Notes: generated by a model from the letters alone, not told the origin. Counted from the stretch's first letter, positions 7,364-16,111 are shown. The stretch: 42,080 bases of DNA from Clostridiaceae bacterium (GCA_012839205.1 DUNT01000005.1:1-42080); one strand, 5' to 3'. Made by a program: numbers and translations.

Positions 7364-8728
7364 ATGGATAATAAGGGATTTATTAGTGAATTAGTAGCCA
7401 AAGCAAGAGTTGCCCAAAAGGAATTTGAGAAATTTAATCAGCAGCAGGTAGATGAAGTGGTGAAGGCAATTGCCAAAGTAGTTTACGACAATGCAGTTGA
7501 CTTGGCAAGATTAGCGGTTGATGAGACTCGAATGGGTGTTTTCGAGGATAAGATCAAGAAAAATCAGGGTAAAGCTAAAATTATATGGAACAGTCTGAAA
7601 ACTAAAAAGTCAGTAGGTATTATTAACTATAATGAAAAAACAGGAGTGGTGGAAGTTGCAAAACCAATGGGTGTCGTAGGTGTTGTTACACCTTGTACTA
7701 ACCCAATTGTGACGCCAATGTGTAATGTAATGTTTGCGCTTAAGGGCAGGAATTCAATTATTATTGCCCCACATCCCAGAGCGAAAAAATGTGCGCGACG
7801 TGTAGTAGATCTTTTTAACCAGGCCATAAGCCAATACAATGTACCCGAAAACCTTATACAGTTGATAGATGAACCAAGTGTTGAAATAACCGGTGAGTTG
7901 ATGAAGGCTGTAGATGTGACTGTAGCTACAGGAGGAATGGGAATGGTCAAGGCAGCCTATAGCAGTGGAAAACCGGCTTATGGTGTAGGTGCAGGGAATG
8001 TTCAGTGTATTATAGATCGGAATGTAAATATAAAAGAAGCTATTCCCAAAATTGTAGCAGGTAGAATTTTTGATAATGGAATTATTTGTTCAGGTGAGCA
8101 GACCATTATTATGCATGAAGACGACTACGATATAATCATTTCAGAGTTGAAAGCAAATGGTGCCTATTACATAGAGGATGCAGCAGAGAAGGATAAACTT
8201 CGAAAAGTGATGTTTATTGACGGGGTCATGAATAGGGACGTGGTAGGACAGCCGATTACGAAAGTTGCAGAACTTGCCGGAATCAAAATTCCTGACGGGA
8301 CAAAACTTATTGCTGTAAAGGCGGATGGGATTGGAAGGGAAGACGTTTTCTGCAGAGAAAAGATGTGTTCTGTAATAGCGATCTTCACATATAAGACATT
8401 TGAGCAGGCAGTTGAAATTGCCAATGCAAACCTTGAAGTGGAGGGTAAAGGACACTCCATTAGTATTCATTCGGATAATAAAGATAATATTGAATATGCT
8501 GCAAACACAGTTCCTGTAAGCAGAGTACTAATTAATCAGATATGCTCGACCATGAATGGTGGGAGCTTTTTTAATGGATTTGCACCTACTACCACTCTTG
8601 GCTGCGGTTCTTGGGGAAACAACAGCATATCAGAAAACCTGGACTATAAACATCTAATTAATATTACAAGGATAGGCTACTTTATGAAGGACGCAAAAGT
8701 TCCAACAGATGAAGAAATGTGGGGTTGA
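7364..8728 (+). CDS. CoA-acylating aldehyde dehydrogenase (SucD/EutE type)
   Basis: It catalyses NAD(P)-dependent oxidation of an aldehyde to acyl-CoA (reversible). The 454-residue protein has the catalytic Cys at about position 242 in NGIICSGEQ and the AYGVGAGN nucleotide-site strand. Its TTTLGCGSWGNNSISENL tail is typical of clostridial CoA-dependent succinate-semialdehyde dehydrogenase and related EutE/AdhE-N enzymes. I start it at the ATG at 7364, eight bases after AGGAG, rather than at the upstream GTG. It is the first gene of the operon, six bases before the CoA ligase beta subunit. Acetaldehyde released by an acetoin dehydrogenase would be a logical substrate. Succinate semialdehyde is the alternative that its closest recognisable relatives suggest. 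Confidence 0.88.
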   Translation: MDNKGFISELVAKARVAQKEFEKFNQQQVDEVVKAIAKVVYDNAVDLARLAVDETRMGVFEDKIKKNQGKAKIIWNSLKTKKSVGIINYNEKTGVVEVAKPMGVVGVVTPCTNPIVTPMCNVMFALKGRNSIIIAPHPRAKKCARRVVDLFNQAISQYNVPENLIQLIDEPSVEITGELMKAVDVTVATGGMGMVKAAYSSGKPAYGVGAGNVQCIIDRNVNIKEAIPKIVAGRIFDNGIICSGEQTIIMHEDDYDIIISELKANGAYYIEDAAEKDKLRKVMFIDGVMNRDVVGQPITKVAELAGIKIPDGTKLIAVKADGIGREDVFCREKMCSVIAIFTYKTFEQAVEIANANLEVEGKGHSISIHSDNKDNIEYAANTVPVSRVLINQICSTMNGGSFFNGFAPTTTLGCGSWGNNSISENLDYKHLINITRIGYFMKDAKVPTDEEMWG

Positions 8729-8734
8729 GTAGCG

Positions 8735-9883
8735 ATGGATTTAATGGAATATAAAGCAAAGGAACTCTTTGATAAATATGAGATACCTACGCAAAAAGGG
8801 ATCGTTATAGAGGATGTTAGTGATTTGGCTTCAAAGGCTTTAAATTTGACGTTTCCGCTGGTTGCAAAAGCACAGGTACAAATAGGCGGAAGAGGAAAGG
8901 CTGGAGGAATAAAGTTTGCAAGCAACACAGATGAGTTGCTTGAAGTCAGTAAAAGTATTTTGGGAATGGATATCAAGGGGCATATTGTAAAAAAACTGTT
9001 GATCGTGGAGAAAGCTGAGGTAAGTAAGGAGCTTTATTTAAGCATCATGTTGGACCGACTTTCCAAGAAGCCAATGATTATATTTAGCTCAGAGGGTGGC
9101 GTTGATATTGAAGAGGTCGCCAGGCTGACACCCGAAAAGGTTATGAAGGTCAGTATTGATCCCTTGATCGGTATAAAGGATTATATTATCCGTTATCTTA
9201 TCAGCAAGAGCGGACTGAATAATTCGCTCTATGAGCAAATGTTTGATATCGTCAAAAAACTATATACCTTGTTCTGTGAATACGATTGTATGTTAACGGA
9301 GATTAATCCTCTAGTCATTACAGCAGAAAACAAGATTCTTGCACTGGACGGAAAAGTATCGATAGATGATAATGCGTTAAGCAGACAACCTGATATTTTA
9401 GAATTCAGGGATTCTCTTACAGAAGATGAGTTGGTTCTAGAGGCAAGAAAGTTTAATTTTCTTTATATCCCATGTGAAGTGGATGGTAATATTGCTGTCA
9501 TGAGCAATGGCTCAGGTATGATTATGTCCTGTATCGACCTTATTTCAAAGCAGGGAATGAAGGTAGGGGTAGGTTTTGATCTTGGTGGTGGTGCCACTGC
9601 GGAGAGAATTGCCGAAGCTGTGCGAATAGTACTTTCAAATAAAAATATAAAAGCCTTGTTTATTACCATATTCGGAGGAATTACTCGCTGTGACGAGGTT
9701 GCTACGGGTATAAAAATGGCTATGGAAAAGCATGAAGAAGATAAATTACTTGTGGTTCGTGTTGAAGGTACGAATAAAGAAAAGGGACTGGAGATTATTA
9801 ACAGTATCAAGGGTCAAATCATTTCGGTGGATAATATCAGAGAAGGCGTTTCAGTGCTGGCTGCAAGGAGGGAGCTAAAATGA
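8735..9883 (+). CDS. SucC-like ADP-forming CoA ligase, beta subunit
   Basis: A 382-residue ATP-grasp plus CoA-ligase protein that matches SucC along its length. Visible marks are the opening MEYKAKELFDKYEIP, GGRGKAGGIKFAS (ATP-grasp lid), EINPLV and LDGKVS (Mg2+ site), FDLGGGATAERI and IFGGITRCDEVATG. It phosphorylates ADP using acyl-CoA together with the alpha subunit encoded next, with which it overlaps by four bases (ATGA). The operon setting suggests ATP formation from an acyl-CoA made by the neighbouring dehydrogenases, rather than a TCA-cycle role. Confidence 0.9.
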   Translation: MDLMEYKAKELFDKYEIPTQKGIVIEDVSDLASKALNLTFPLVAKAQVQIGGRGKAGGIKFASNTDELLEVSKSILGMDIKGHIVKKLLIVEKAEVSKELYLSIMLDRLSKKPMIIFSSEGGVDIEEVARLTPEKVMKVSIDPLIGIKDYIIRYLISKSGLNNSLYEQMFDIVKKLYTLFCEYDCMLTEINPLVITAENKILALDGKVSIDDNALSRQPDILEFRDSLTEDELVLEARKFNFLYIPCEVDGNIAVMSNGSGMIMSCIDLISKQGMKVGVGFDLGGGATAERIAEAVRIVLSNKNIKALFITIFGGITRCDEVATGIKMAMEKHEEDKLLVVRVEGTNKEKGLEIINSIKGQIISVDNIREGVSVLAARRELK

Positions 9884-10749
9884 GCATATTAATTGATGAA
9901 AACACCAGATTAATTGTACAGGGCATCACCGGAAGAGAGGGTACTTTTCACACAGAACAGATGCTTGCCTACGGTACAAAGGTAGTAGCTGGTGTTACTC
10001 CGGGTAAAGGTGGACAGACAGTATTTGGTGTTCCTGTTTTCAATACGGTTAAAGAAGCAATTGAAGCAACGGATGCCAATGCATCGGTAATTTTCGTTCC
10101 TGCAAAGTACACCGCAGCAGGCGTATATGAAGCAATGGATGCCGGATTGAAACTTATACTTACCATTGCAGAGCATGTTCCCGTTCACGACATGATGGGT
10201 GTTTACCACATTGCAAAGAAGAAGGGATGCAGGGTTATAGGTCCGAATTCCTTTGGCGTGATCTCTCCGGGCAAAGCAAAATCAGGATTTATGGCTCATA
10301 AAATATTTACTAAAGGCAGTGTGGGAATAATGTCAAGAAGTGCAACCAACTGTTATGAGACTGTCTTTATGATGAGTAATAAGGGAATAGGCCAATCAAC
10401 TTGTGTTGGGAATGGTGGAGATATGATACCAGGATCTACATTTGTAGATTTGCTTCCTTTATTTGAGGCTGATCCGGAAACAAAAGCTATTGTGATTATT
10501 GGTGAGATCGGTGGAAGTGAAGAAGAACTGGCCGCCGAATATATTAAAGAGTATGTAAAAAAGCCGGTTGTAGCTCTGATTGCAGGTAAAAATGCACCAA
10601 AGGGCAGAAGTATGGGCCATGCGGGGGCTATTGTTTCAGCAGATGGCACCGGTAGTGCTGAGAGTAAGGAAAAAAAATTAAGGGATGCTGGGGTCCATAT
10701 TGCTGATAGCACTGCGAACATAGTTGAGATTCTTGAAAAAATATTATAG
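9880..10749 (+). CDS. SucD-like ADP-forming CoA ligase, alpha subunit
   Basis: A 289-residue CoA-binding/ligase subunit, the same length as E. coli SucD. The CoA-binding Rossmann part has QGITGREGTFHTEQML and GVTPGKGG. The phosphorylated histidine is His247 in MGHAGAI, and GIGQSTCVGNGGD and GEIGGSEEE are also typical. Two normally invariant loops differ: the family PNCPG reads PNSFG (Ser124), and SRSGT reads SRSAT. These lie near the CoA thioester and carboxylate site, so the acyl substrate may not be succinate. It overlaps the beta subunit by four bases. Confidence 0.9.
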   Translation: MSILIDENTRLIVQGITGREGTFHTEQMLAYGTKVVAGVTPGKGGQTVFGVPVFNTVKEAIEATDANASVIFVPAKYTAAGVYEAMDAGLKLILTIAEHVPVHDMMGVYHIAKKKGCRVIGPNSFGVISPGKAKSGFMAHKIFTKGSVGIMSRSATNCYETVFMMSNKGIGQSTCVGNGGDMIPGSTFVDLLPLFEADPETKAIVIIGEIGGSEEELAAEYIKEYVKKPVVALIAGKNAPKGRSMGHAGAIVSADGTGSAESKEKKLRDAGVHIADSTANIVEILEKIL

Positions 10750-10756
10750 GTAGTTT

Positions 10757-10790
10757 GCAAAAGGGCATTCCTCTCAGAGGAGTGTGGTAA
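10757..10790 (+). repeat. Intercistronic element, copy A
   Basis: A CAAAAGGGCATTCCTC block followed by TCAGAGGA. The block CAAAA...ATTCC-C...TCAGA also occurs at 12805-12832 and 14709-14735, each time in a gap of the same operon. Here CCTCT-C-AGAGG is a short palindrome. The function is unknown. Confidence 0.35.
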
Positions 10791-10832
10791 AAAAAGGGCG
10801 AGTCCGTTTACATTATTGCGGGAGGTGTAACA

Positions 10833-11798
10833 ATGATAGAAAAAGAACGTATGATACATATATTTAAGACTATGAACAAAATTAGAAAGTTTGAAGAAAA
10901 GGCACTGCAATTGTTTGAGCAAAACAAACTCAGAGGATCAGTTCATCTTTGCATTGGACAAGAAGCAATTCCAGCCACTGTTTGCTCCCTTTTAAGGGAT
11001 GTTGATTATATAACAAGTACACACAGGGGACATGGAGATTGCATTGCAAAAGGTGCAGAACTTGGCAGGGCTATGGCGGAACTGATGGGGAAAGCCACTG
11101 GATATTGCAAAGGTAGAGGTGGCTCCATGCATATTGCGGATTTTACCAAAGGAAATCTTGGTGCAAATGCCATTGTGGGAGGTGGATTGCCAATTGCCGT
11201 GGGAGGTGCTTTAGCTGCCAAGCTAAAAGGTACCGATCAAGTTGCTGTTGCATTTTTTGGTGATGGGGCATCAAATATAGGTACTTTCCACGAATCACTT
11301 AACCTTGCTTCTGTATGGAAACTGCCTGTTATATTTGTTTGTGTGAATAATCTATATGGGATATCTTGTCATGTATCTGAGAGTACATCGGTTGTGGACA
11401 TTGGGACAAGCCGTGCACAAGGCTATAATATGCCTGGTTATAGTATTGATGGTAATGATGTTATAACTATAAACGATGTTATGGAAAAAGCGATTGCACG
11501 GGCTAAAGCAGGAGAAGGACCATCACTGGTGGAGTGTAAAACATATCGATGGTTTGGGCATTGGACTGGGGATCCACAGGTTTACCGGACAAGGCAGGAA
11601 GTGGAGGACTGGAAGCAGAAATGTCCAATAAAGAGATTTAAAGAATATTTGATAACCAATAATATATTGACAAATGCAGAATGCGTTGAAATTGAAGAGG
11701 ATGCTTTTAATCAGGTGGAGGCAGCAACTAAGTTCGCATTGGAGAGTCCAGAACCGGATACTTCTAAAGTAATGGAAGACGTTTTCTGTGAAAATTAA
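10833..11798 (+). CDS. acoA: Acetoin dehydrogenase-type E1 component, alpha subunit
   Basis: A 321-residue thiamine diphosphate-dependent E1 alpha subunit. The TPP motif starts with GDGAS at residues 143-147 and ends with NN at 172-173. SMHIAD, THRGHGD and the YRWFGHWTGDPQVYR segment are characteristic of acetoin/branched-chain-type E1 alpha proteins of this compact size. With E1 beta it would cleave a diketone or acyloin bond and pass the acyl group to the lipoyl arm of E2. GGGAGG lies six bases before the ATG. Acetoin is the favoured substrate because of length, motif and operon partners, but pyruvate or another 2-oxo acid cannot be excluded from sequence. Confidence 0.85.
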   Translation: MIEKERMIHIFKTMNKIRKFEEKALQLFEQNKLRGSVHLCIGQEAIPATVCSLLRDVDYITSTHRGHGDCIAKGAELGRAMAELMGKATGYCKGRGGSMHIADFTKGNLGANAIVGGGLPIAVGGALAAKLKGTDQVAVAFFGDGASNIGTFHESLNLASVWKLPVIFVCVNNLYGISCHVSESTSVVDIGTSRAQGYNMPGYSIDGNDVITINDVMEKAIARAKAGEGPSLVECKTYRWFGHWTGDPQVYRTRQEVEDWKQKCPIKRFKEYLITNNILTNAECVEIEEDAFNQVEAATKFALESPEPDTSKVMEDVFCEN

Positions 11799-11817
11799 CG
11801 AAAGGAGGAATCTAAGA

Positions 11818-12798
11818 ATGAGTATAAAAACTTATGCCCAGGCAATTAGAGATGTAATTGCTGAAGAAATGAGAAAAAATGATAAGGTTTTTATAATGGG
11901 TGAAGATATTGCAAAACAGGGTGGAATTTTTGGCTGTACAAGAGGCCTGTTAGATGAGTTCGGATCGGAAAGAGTAAGAAATACACCAATATCAGAAGCA
12001 GGTTTTGTGGGTGCAGGTATTGGCGCAGCTTGTGCAGGAATGAGACCTATTGTGGAATTGATGTATATGGATTTTACATATGTATCAATGGATCAGTTAT
12101 TAAATCAGGCAGCAAAAATCAGATACATGTTTGGCGGAAAAGCTACCGTTCCCATGGTAATCAGAGGACAACAGGGTATAGGAAGAGGGAATGGTGGCCA
12201 GCATTCCCAATGCGTGGAGCAATTCTTTATGCACATTCCAGGTATGAAGGTGGCTATGCCGTCTAGTCCATCAGATGCAGCCGGTCTTTTAAGAACAGCC
12301 ATCAGAGATAATAACCCTGTGATGTTTTTTGAACACAAAGCACTGTATGCAACAAAGGGTGAAGTACCAGATGACCCTGAATTTGCTATACCTTTTGGTA
12401 AGGCTAATGTATTAAAAGAAGGCAAAGATGTTACCATCATAGGTACGCATTTGTACGCAAGCAAGGCCATGAATGTTGCAAAGACACTTGAGGCAGAAGG
12501 AATCGATGTTGAGGTGATTGACCCAAGGACTCTGGTGCCGATGGACACTGAAACCATGATCAATTCAGTGAAGAAGACTGGAAGAGCTGTAGTTGTGCAT
12601 GAAGCCCATAGAACTGGCGGCCCCGGAGCTGAAATTGCTTCGATTATTACAGAGGGAGCTTTCAAATATTTAGATGCGCCTGTCATCAGGCTTGGTGCAA
12701 AACAGTGTACGCTGCCGTTTAATCTTGGCCTTGAAAATGCAGTTGTTCCACAAGAAGATGATATAATCAGGGCGGTTAAGGCAGTACTATATCAATAA
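11818..12798 (+). CDS. acoB: Acetoin dehydrogenase-type E1 component, beta subunit
   Basis: A 326-residue transketolase-like beta subunit that completes the E1 active site. PISEAGFVGAGIG holds the glutamate that activates TPP. IRGQQGIGRGNGGQHSQ has the active-site His-Ser-Gln, and EAHRTGGPGAEIAS begins the C-terminal domain. I choose the ATG at 11818, preceded by AAAGGAGG at nine bases. An in-frame GTG at 11788 would overlap the alpha gene and lacks a ribosome site. The stop of the alpha subunit is 19 bases upstream, so the two are co-translated. Confidence 0.88.
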   Translation: MSIKTYAQAIRDVIAEEMRKNDKVFIMGEDIAKQGGIFGCTRGLLDEFGSERVRNTPISEAGFVGAGIGAACAGMRPIVELMYMDFTYVSMDQLLNQAAKIRYMFGGKATVPMVIRGQQGIGRGNGGQHSQCVEQFFMHIPGMKVAMPSSPSDAAGLLRTAIRDNNPVMFFEHKALYATKGEVPDDPEFAIPFGKANVLKEGKDVTIIGTHLYASKAMNVAKTLEAEGIDVEVIDPRTLVPMDTETMINSVKKTGRAVVVHEAHRTGGPGAEIASIITEGAFKYLDAPVIRLGAKQCTLPFNLGLENAVVPQEDDIIRAVKAVLYQ

Positions 12799-12804
12799 AT
12801 AAAT

Positions 12805-12838
12805 CAAAAAAATATTCCACATATTTCAGAGGATTACA
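12805..12838 (+). repeat. Intercistronic element, copy C
   Basis: CAAAAAAATATTCCAC followed by ATATTTCAGAGGA resembles the elements at 10757 and 14709. Here an AATAT/ATATT pairing brackets the TTCCAC core. It lies between the E1 beta stop and the hydrolase start. Confidence 0.3.
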
Positions 12839-12887
12839 GTATCAGTTGTTTTGTACTTATTATTTAGAAATAGGAGGAGGCAAAAAT

Positions 12888-13667
12888 ATGTATTTTTTGA
12901 ACAAAGTCATGAATTGCAGACCCACAGGAGGAGAAATAGCAATCTTTTGGCTTGGTCAGGCTGGCTTTATTATAAAATATGACGAAGATAAAGTTATAGC
13001 AATAGACCCGTATCTTTCAAACTGCGTTGAAAGGATATGGGGATTCAAGCGAATTATGATGCCAATAATTTCACCCATGGATATTGAAGCTGATATATTG
13101 CTTGTAACACACCATCATGAGGACCATCTTGACGTAGATTCGATCCCTTTCTTAATGGAATGCAAAAAAACGAAACTGTATGGTCCTAATACTGTGATAG
13201 AAATATGTAAAGGAATGAAAATACCTGAAGATAGACTGACCAAAATGGCAATAGGAGATGAAATAACTGCAGGCAATGTAACAATAAAGGCTTTGTACGC
13301 AGACCATGGTGAGCTTGCTCCAGATGCAATAGGCATGCTTTTAACAATAAAGGGTATTAAAATTTACATAACAGGGGATACGGCATACAGGCCAGAATAT
13401 ATGCAAGATGCAAAGCAAGCAAAGCCAGATATAATCATAATGCCTATTAATGGTGCGTTTGGTAATCTTGGCCCTGAAAGTGCTGCAAAGATGGCACGGG
13501 ATTTCGAGGCTAAAGTAGCAATACCTGGACACTACTGGATGTTTAAAGAACATAATGGTAATCCGCAAGAATTTGAAAACAAAATGAAGGAGTATGCACC
13601 TAAGTGTATGATAAAATTCATGTGTCAGGGAGAGGAATATAGATATGAAAGCACTAGTCAAATATGA
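12888..13667 (+). CDS. UlaG-like metallo-beta-lactamase-fold hydrolase
   Basis: A 259-residue metallo-hydrolase. The metal motif HxHxDH is at residues 75-80 within THHHEDH. Later metal ligands are likely in YADHGE, ITGDTAYRPEY and the final PGHYWMF. The order and length match the UlaG/UPF0173 group, whose best-known member hydrolyses the lactone ring of ascorbate 6-phosphate. The ATG at 12888 follows GGAGGAGG; an upstream TTG reading is unsupported. It sits between E1 beta and an alcohol dehydrogenase, overlapping the latter by 23 bases, which ties it to the same pathway. No known acetoin pathway needs such an enzyme, so its substrate is open. Confidence 0.82.
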   Translation: MYFLNKVMNCRPTGGEIAIFWLGQAGFIIKYDEDKVIAIDPYLSNCVERIWGFKRIMMPIISPMDIEADILLVTHHHEDHLDVDSIPFLMECKKTKLYGPNTVIEICKGMKIPEDRLTKMAIGDEITAGNVTIKALYADHGELAPDAIGMLLTIKGIKIYITGDTAYRPEYMQDAKQAKPDIIIMPINGAFGNLGPESAAKMARDFEAKVAIPGHYWMFKEHNGNPQEFENKMKEYAPKCMIKFMCQGEEYRYESTSQI

Positions 13668-14676
13668 AAATGGATTAGGCAAGATGGAGATAAGAGAAGT
13701 GCCTGTACCAGAGCCGGAATACAATGAAGTTCTGATAAAGGTTAAGGCCGTTGGCATATGTGGAACCGATTTAAAGATATATGACGATAAATTTACATCA
13801 TATCCTCCTGTTATTGTTGGACACGAATTCGCTGGAGAAGTAGTAAAACTTGGGGAAGGGGTAAAGTCTGCAAAAATTGGGGATAGGGTTGTAAGTGAGC
13901 AGCACACCAAGACTTGCGGAGTATGTGAGTACTGCTTGACAGGAAAAAGACACCTTTGCCCCGAAAAAAGAGCTCCAGGGTATGGTATTGATGGAGCATT
14001 TGCACAATACATAAAAATCCCTGAGTCACTGTTGCATATGATACCGGATGGAGTGAGCTATGAAGAGGCCGCCCTTGTTGAACCAATGGCTATAGCAGCT
14101 TACGGTATACTGGATAAAACTAAGATACATCCTGAAGACACTGTAGTAATACTGGGTTGTGGGGCAATTGCAATACTTGCGCTCCAGATGATAAAAGCTC
14201 AAGGGGCATCAAAAGTAATAATGACGGGAATAGATGTGGACGAAAAGAAAAGATTTAATATTGCCAAAGGCTTTGGAGCGGACGTAGTAATAAATTCACA
14301 GAGGGAAGATCCTGTTAAAGTTGTTTTAAATGAAACAAACAAAATGGGTGTGGATGTTGTAATAGATCTATCTGGAGCACCACAGGCAATATTGCAGGGA
14401 TTCGATATGCTAAAGAAGGATGGGCGTTTTTGTGCCATTGGGCTGCCCAATGGGGAAGTAGCGGTACCATGGATGAAGCTTGCTTTAAAAGCCTCCACTA
14501 TTTATTTTAGCTATAGTTCAAATTATATAAGCTGGGAAAGATGTTTGTCCATGATATGCAAGGGCAAGGTAAAGTTAAAGCAGTTTACTGAAGATATTTA
14601 CGCGCTTGACAAGTGGGAAGATGCTTTTAATAGGGCTAGAAGTGGTGAAGCACTCAAGGTTATTATTAAACCATAA
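13645..14676 (+). CDS. Zinc-dependent alcohol/polyol dehydrogenase
   Basis: A 343-residue medium-chain dehydrogenase. Catalytic zinc ligands are Cys39 in GICGTD, His60-Glu61 in GHEFAG, and Glu146 nearby. The structural zinc site is Cys91-x2-Cys94-x2-Cys97-x7-Cys105. The NAD-binding GCGAIA turn is at 171-176. The family includes 2,3-butanediol, sorbitol, threonine and galactitol-phosphate dehydrogenases. In this operon oxidation of 2,3-butanediol to acetoin would feed the E1 complex. The overlap with the UlaG-like hydrolase instead hints at a polyol or sugar-acid substrate. Confidence 0.87.
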   Translation: MKALVKYENGLGKMEIREVPVPEPEYNEVLIKVKAVGICGTDLKIYDDKFTSYPPVIVGHEFAGEVVKLGEGVKSAKIGDRVVSEQHTKTCGVCEYCLTGKRHLCPEKRAPGYGIDGAFAQYIKIPESLLHMIPDGVSYEEAALVEPMAIAAYGILDKTKIHPEDTVVILGCGAIAILALQMIKAQGASKVIMTGIDVDEKKRFNIAKGFGADVVINSQREDPVKVVLNETNKMGVDVVIDLSGAPQAILQGFDMLKKDGRFCAIGLPNGEVAVPWMKLALKASTIYFSYSSNYISWERCLSMICKGKVKLKQFTEDIYALDKWEDAFNRARSGEALKVIIKP

Positions 14677-14708
14677 GCTCTAAGTTTTTAAGGTATGATC
14701 CAGGTATT

Positions 14709-14740
14709 CAAAAGAGGACATTCCTCATACTTCAGAAAAT
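14709..14740 (+). repeat. Intercistronic element, copy B
   Basis: CAAAAGAGGACATTCCTC followed by ATACTTCAGAAAA resembles the two other intercistronic elements of this operon. GAGGA-CAT-TCCTC forms a perfect five-base hairpin. Confidence 0.35.
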
Positions 14741-14776
14741 CGCCGATAAAAGAGGTTCAGTAAAGGAGGTATTTAG

Positions 14777-16111
14777 ATGGCTACAAAAGTAATTATGCCA
14801 AAGCAAGGACTCCAAATGACAGAAGGTATGATCACAAGATGGCTTATAGCCGAAGGGGAAAATGTTGAGGTGGGACAACCTCTGTTTGAAATGGAAACTG
14901 ACAAGTTGACTATACAAATTGAAGCGAATGTATCGGGAACACTATTAAAGATCATTAAAGATGCCGGAGAAGTTGTACCTATTACTGAAATCATTGCAAT
15001 CATTGGTGAACAAGGAGAAGATATATCAGATTTTTTTTCAACAGATAAGCCTGCCGATGACGAAAAGGCTTCAAAGGGTATTGAACTGAAAGTGGATACT
15101 CCGATAGAGGAAGTTAAAGCAGTAAAAGGTAAAAGAAATAGGGATGAAAGAATATTTATAACTCCAAGAGCAAAAATGATTGCCGGTGATAAAGGATTAA
15201 ATTATCTTGATATTGAAGGCACTGGGCCGGAAGGTTTGATCATTGAAAAAGATGTTTTGAACTATATAGAGAAAATGCCTGCGGTGCAAAAGTCAACTCC
15301 ATTGGCTGCAAGGGTTGCAATGCAGAATGACATTGAGCTCTCTGAAGTTAGCGGTAGTGGAGCAAGAGGTAAAGTAATGAAGGCGGACGTTGAAGCAGCG
15401 ATTGCAGCAAGAAAGAGCCAAACTGCGACGGAAAGCAGGAATGGTAATATTATTCCATTTGAAGGTATAAGAAAAGTTATATCTACTAAAATGATGCAGA
15501 GCCTTCATGAGATGGCGCAGGCCAATCACAAAATGAGCGTGGACATGAGCGAGATTATCCGGTTTAGAGAGAAACTAAAGTCCAGCAATATCAAGGTATC
15601 ATATACAGATATTATGGTGAAAGTTGTATCAAAAGCGTTGATGGATTTTCCAATTATGAATTCATCTTTAATAGAGGAAGGAATCCTTTTAAAAGATTAT
15701 GTTAATATGGGTTTGGCTGTTGCTGTTGAAAGTGGGCTTATCGTGCCTGTTATTAAGAACGCGCACCTGATGACTCTGGAAGAGATTTCAACTGTATCAG
15801 CGGAGCTTATAGATAAAGCCCAAAAAGGCGGCTTATTGCCGAATGAATATTCCGACGGAACGTTTACCATCACCAATCTAGGAATGTATGATATTGATGA
15901 GTTTACTGCCATAATCAATCCACCTGAAAGCGCTATACTAGCTATAGGAAAAATTAATAGAATTCCTGTTGTCGAAGGAGACAATATCGTGATTAGGCCG
16001 GTCATGATGTTAAGTCTTACTTATGACCACAGAATTATCGATGGAGCGCCTGCAGCTAAATTTCTACAAAGAGTAAAGCAAATTATGATGAATCCGTATT
16101 TATTGATATAG
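14777..16111 (+). CDS. acoC: Dihydrolipoamide acetyltransferase (E2) with two binding domains
   Basis: A 444-residue E2 acyltransferase that accepts the acyl group from E1 and transfers it to CoA. An N-terminal lipoyl domain (residues 2-77) carries the lipoylated Lys43 in ETDKLTI. A charged linker follows. Next come two successive peripheral subunit-binding-like segments: about 128-165 (TPRAKMIAGDKG to EKDVLNYI) and about 174-211 (TPLAARVAMQND to KADVEAAI). One such domain is the norm. The C-terminal catalytic domain (225-444) ends with the active-site DHRIIDG (His418, Asp422). AAAGGAGG precedes the ATG. It would form the core of the complex with the E1 and E3 genes around it. Confidence 0.9.
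   Translation: MATKVIMPKQGLQMTEGMITRWLIAEGENVEVGQPLFEMETDKLTIQIEANVSGTLLKIIKDAGEVVPITEIIAIIGEQGEDISDFFSTDKPADDEKASKGIELKVDTPIEEVKAVKGKRNRDERIFITPRAKMIAGDKGLNYLDIEGTGPEGLIIEKDVLNYIEKMPAVQKSTPLAARVAMQNDIELSEVSGSGARGKVMKADVEAAIAARKSQTATESRNGNIIPFEGIRKVISTKMMQSLHEMAQANHKMSVDMSEIIRFREKLKSSNIKVSYTDIMVKVVSKALMDFPIMNSSLIEEGILLKDYVNMGLAVAVESGLIVPVIKNAHLMTLEEISTVSAELIDKAQKGGLLPNEYSDGTFTITNLGMYDIDEFTAIINPPESAILAIGKINRIPVVEGDNIVIRPVMMLSLTYDHRIIDGAPAAKFLQRVKQIMMNPYLLI

Noticed and set aside
10800-10830. Possible sigma-54 promoter before the E1 alpha gene, as in classic aco operons
   Set aside because: TTGC is present but the required GG of the -24 element at the right distance is not, and no sigma-54 activator gene is in the window.
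10353-10922. Long minus-strand frame across the SucD-like gene
   Set aside because: It is antisense to two clear genes, has no ribosome site and looks like reversed codon use.
12105-12686. 193-codon minus-strand frame in the E1 beta gene
   Set aside because: Shadow of the E1 beta gene; Ser/Pro-rich composition of an antisense frame with no start signal.
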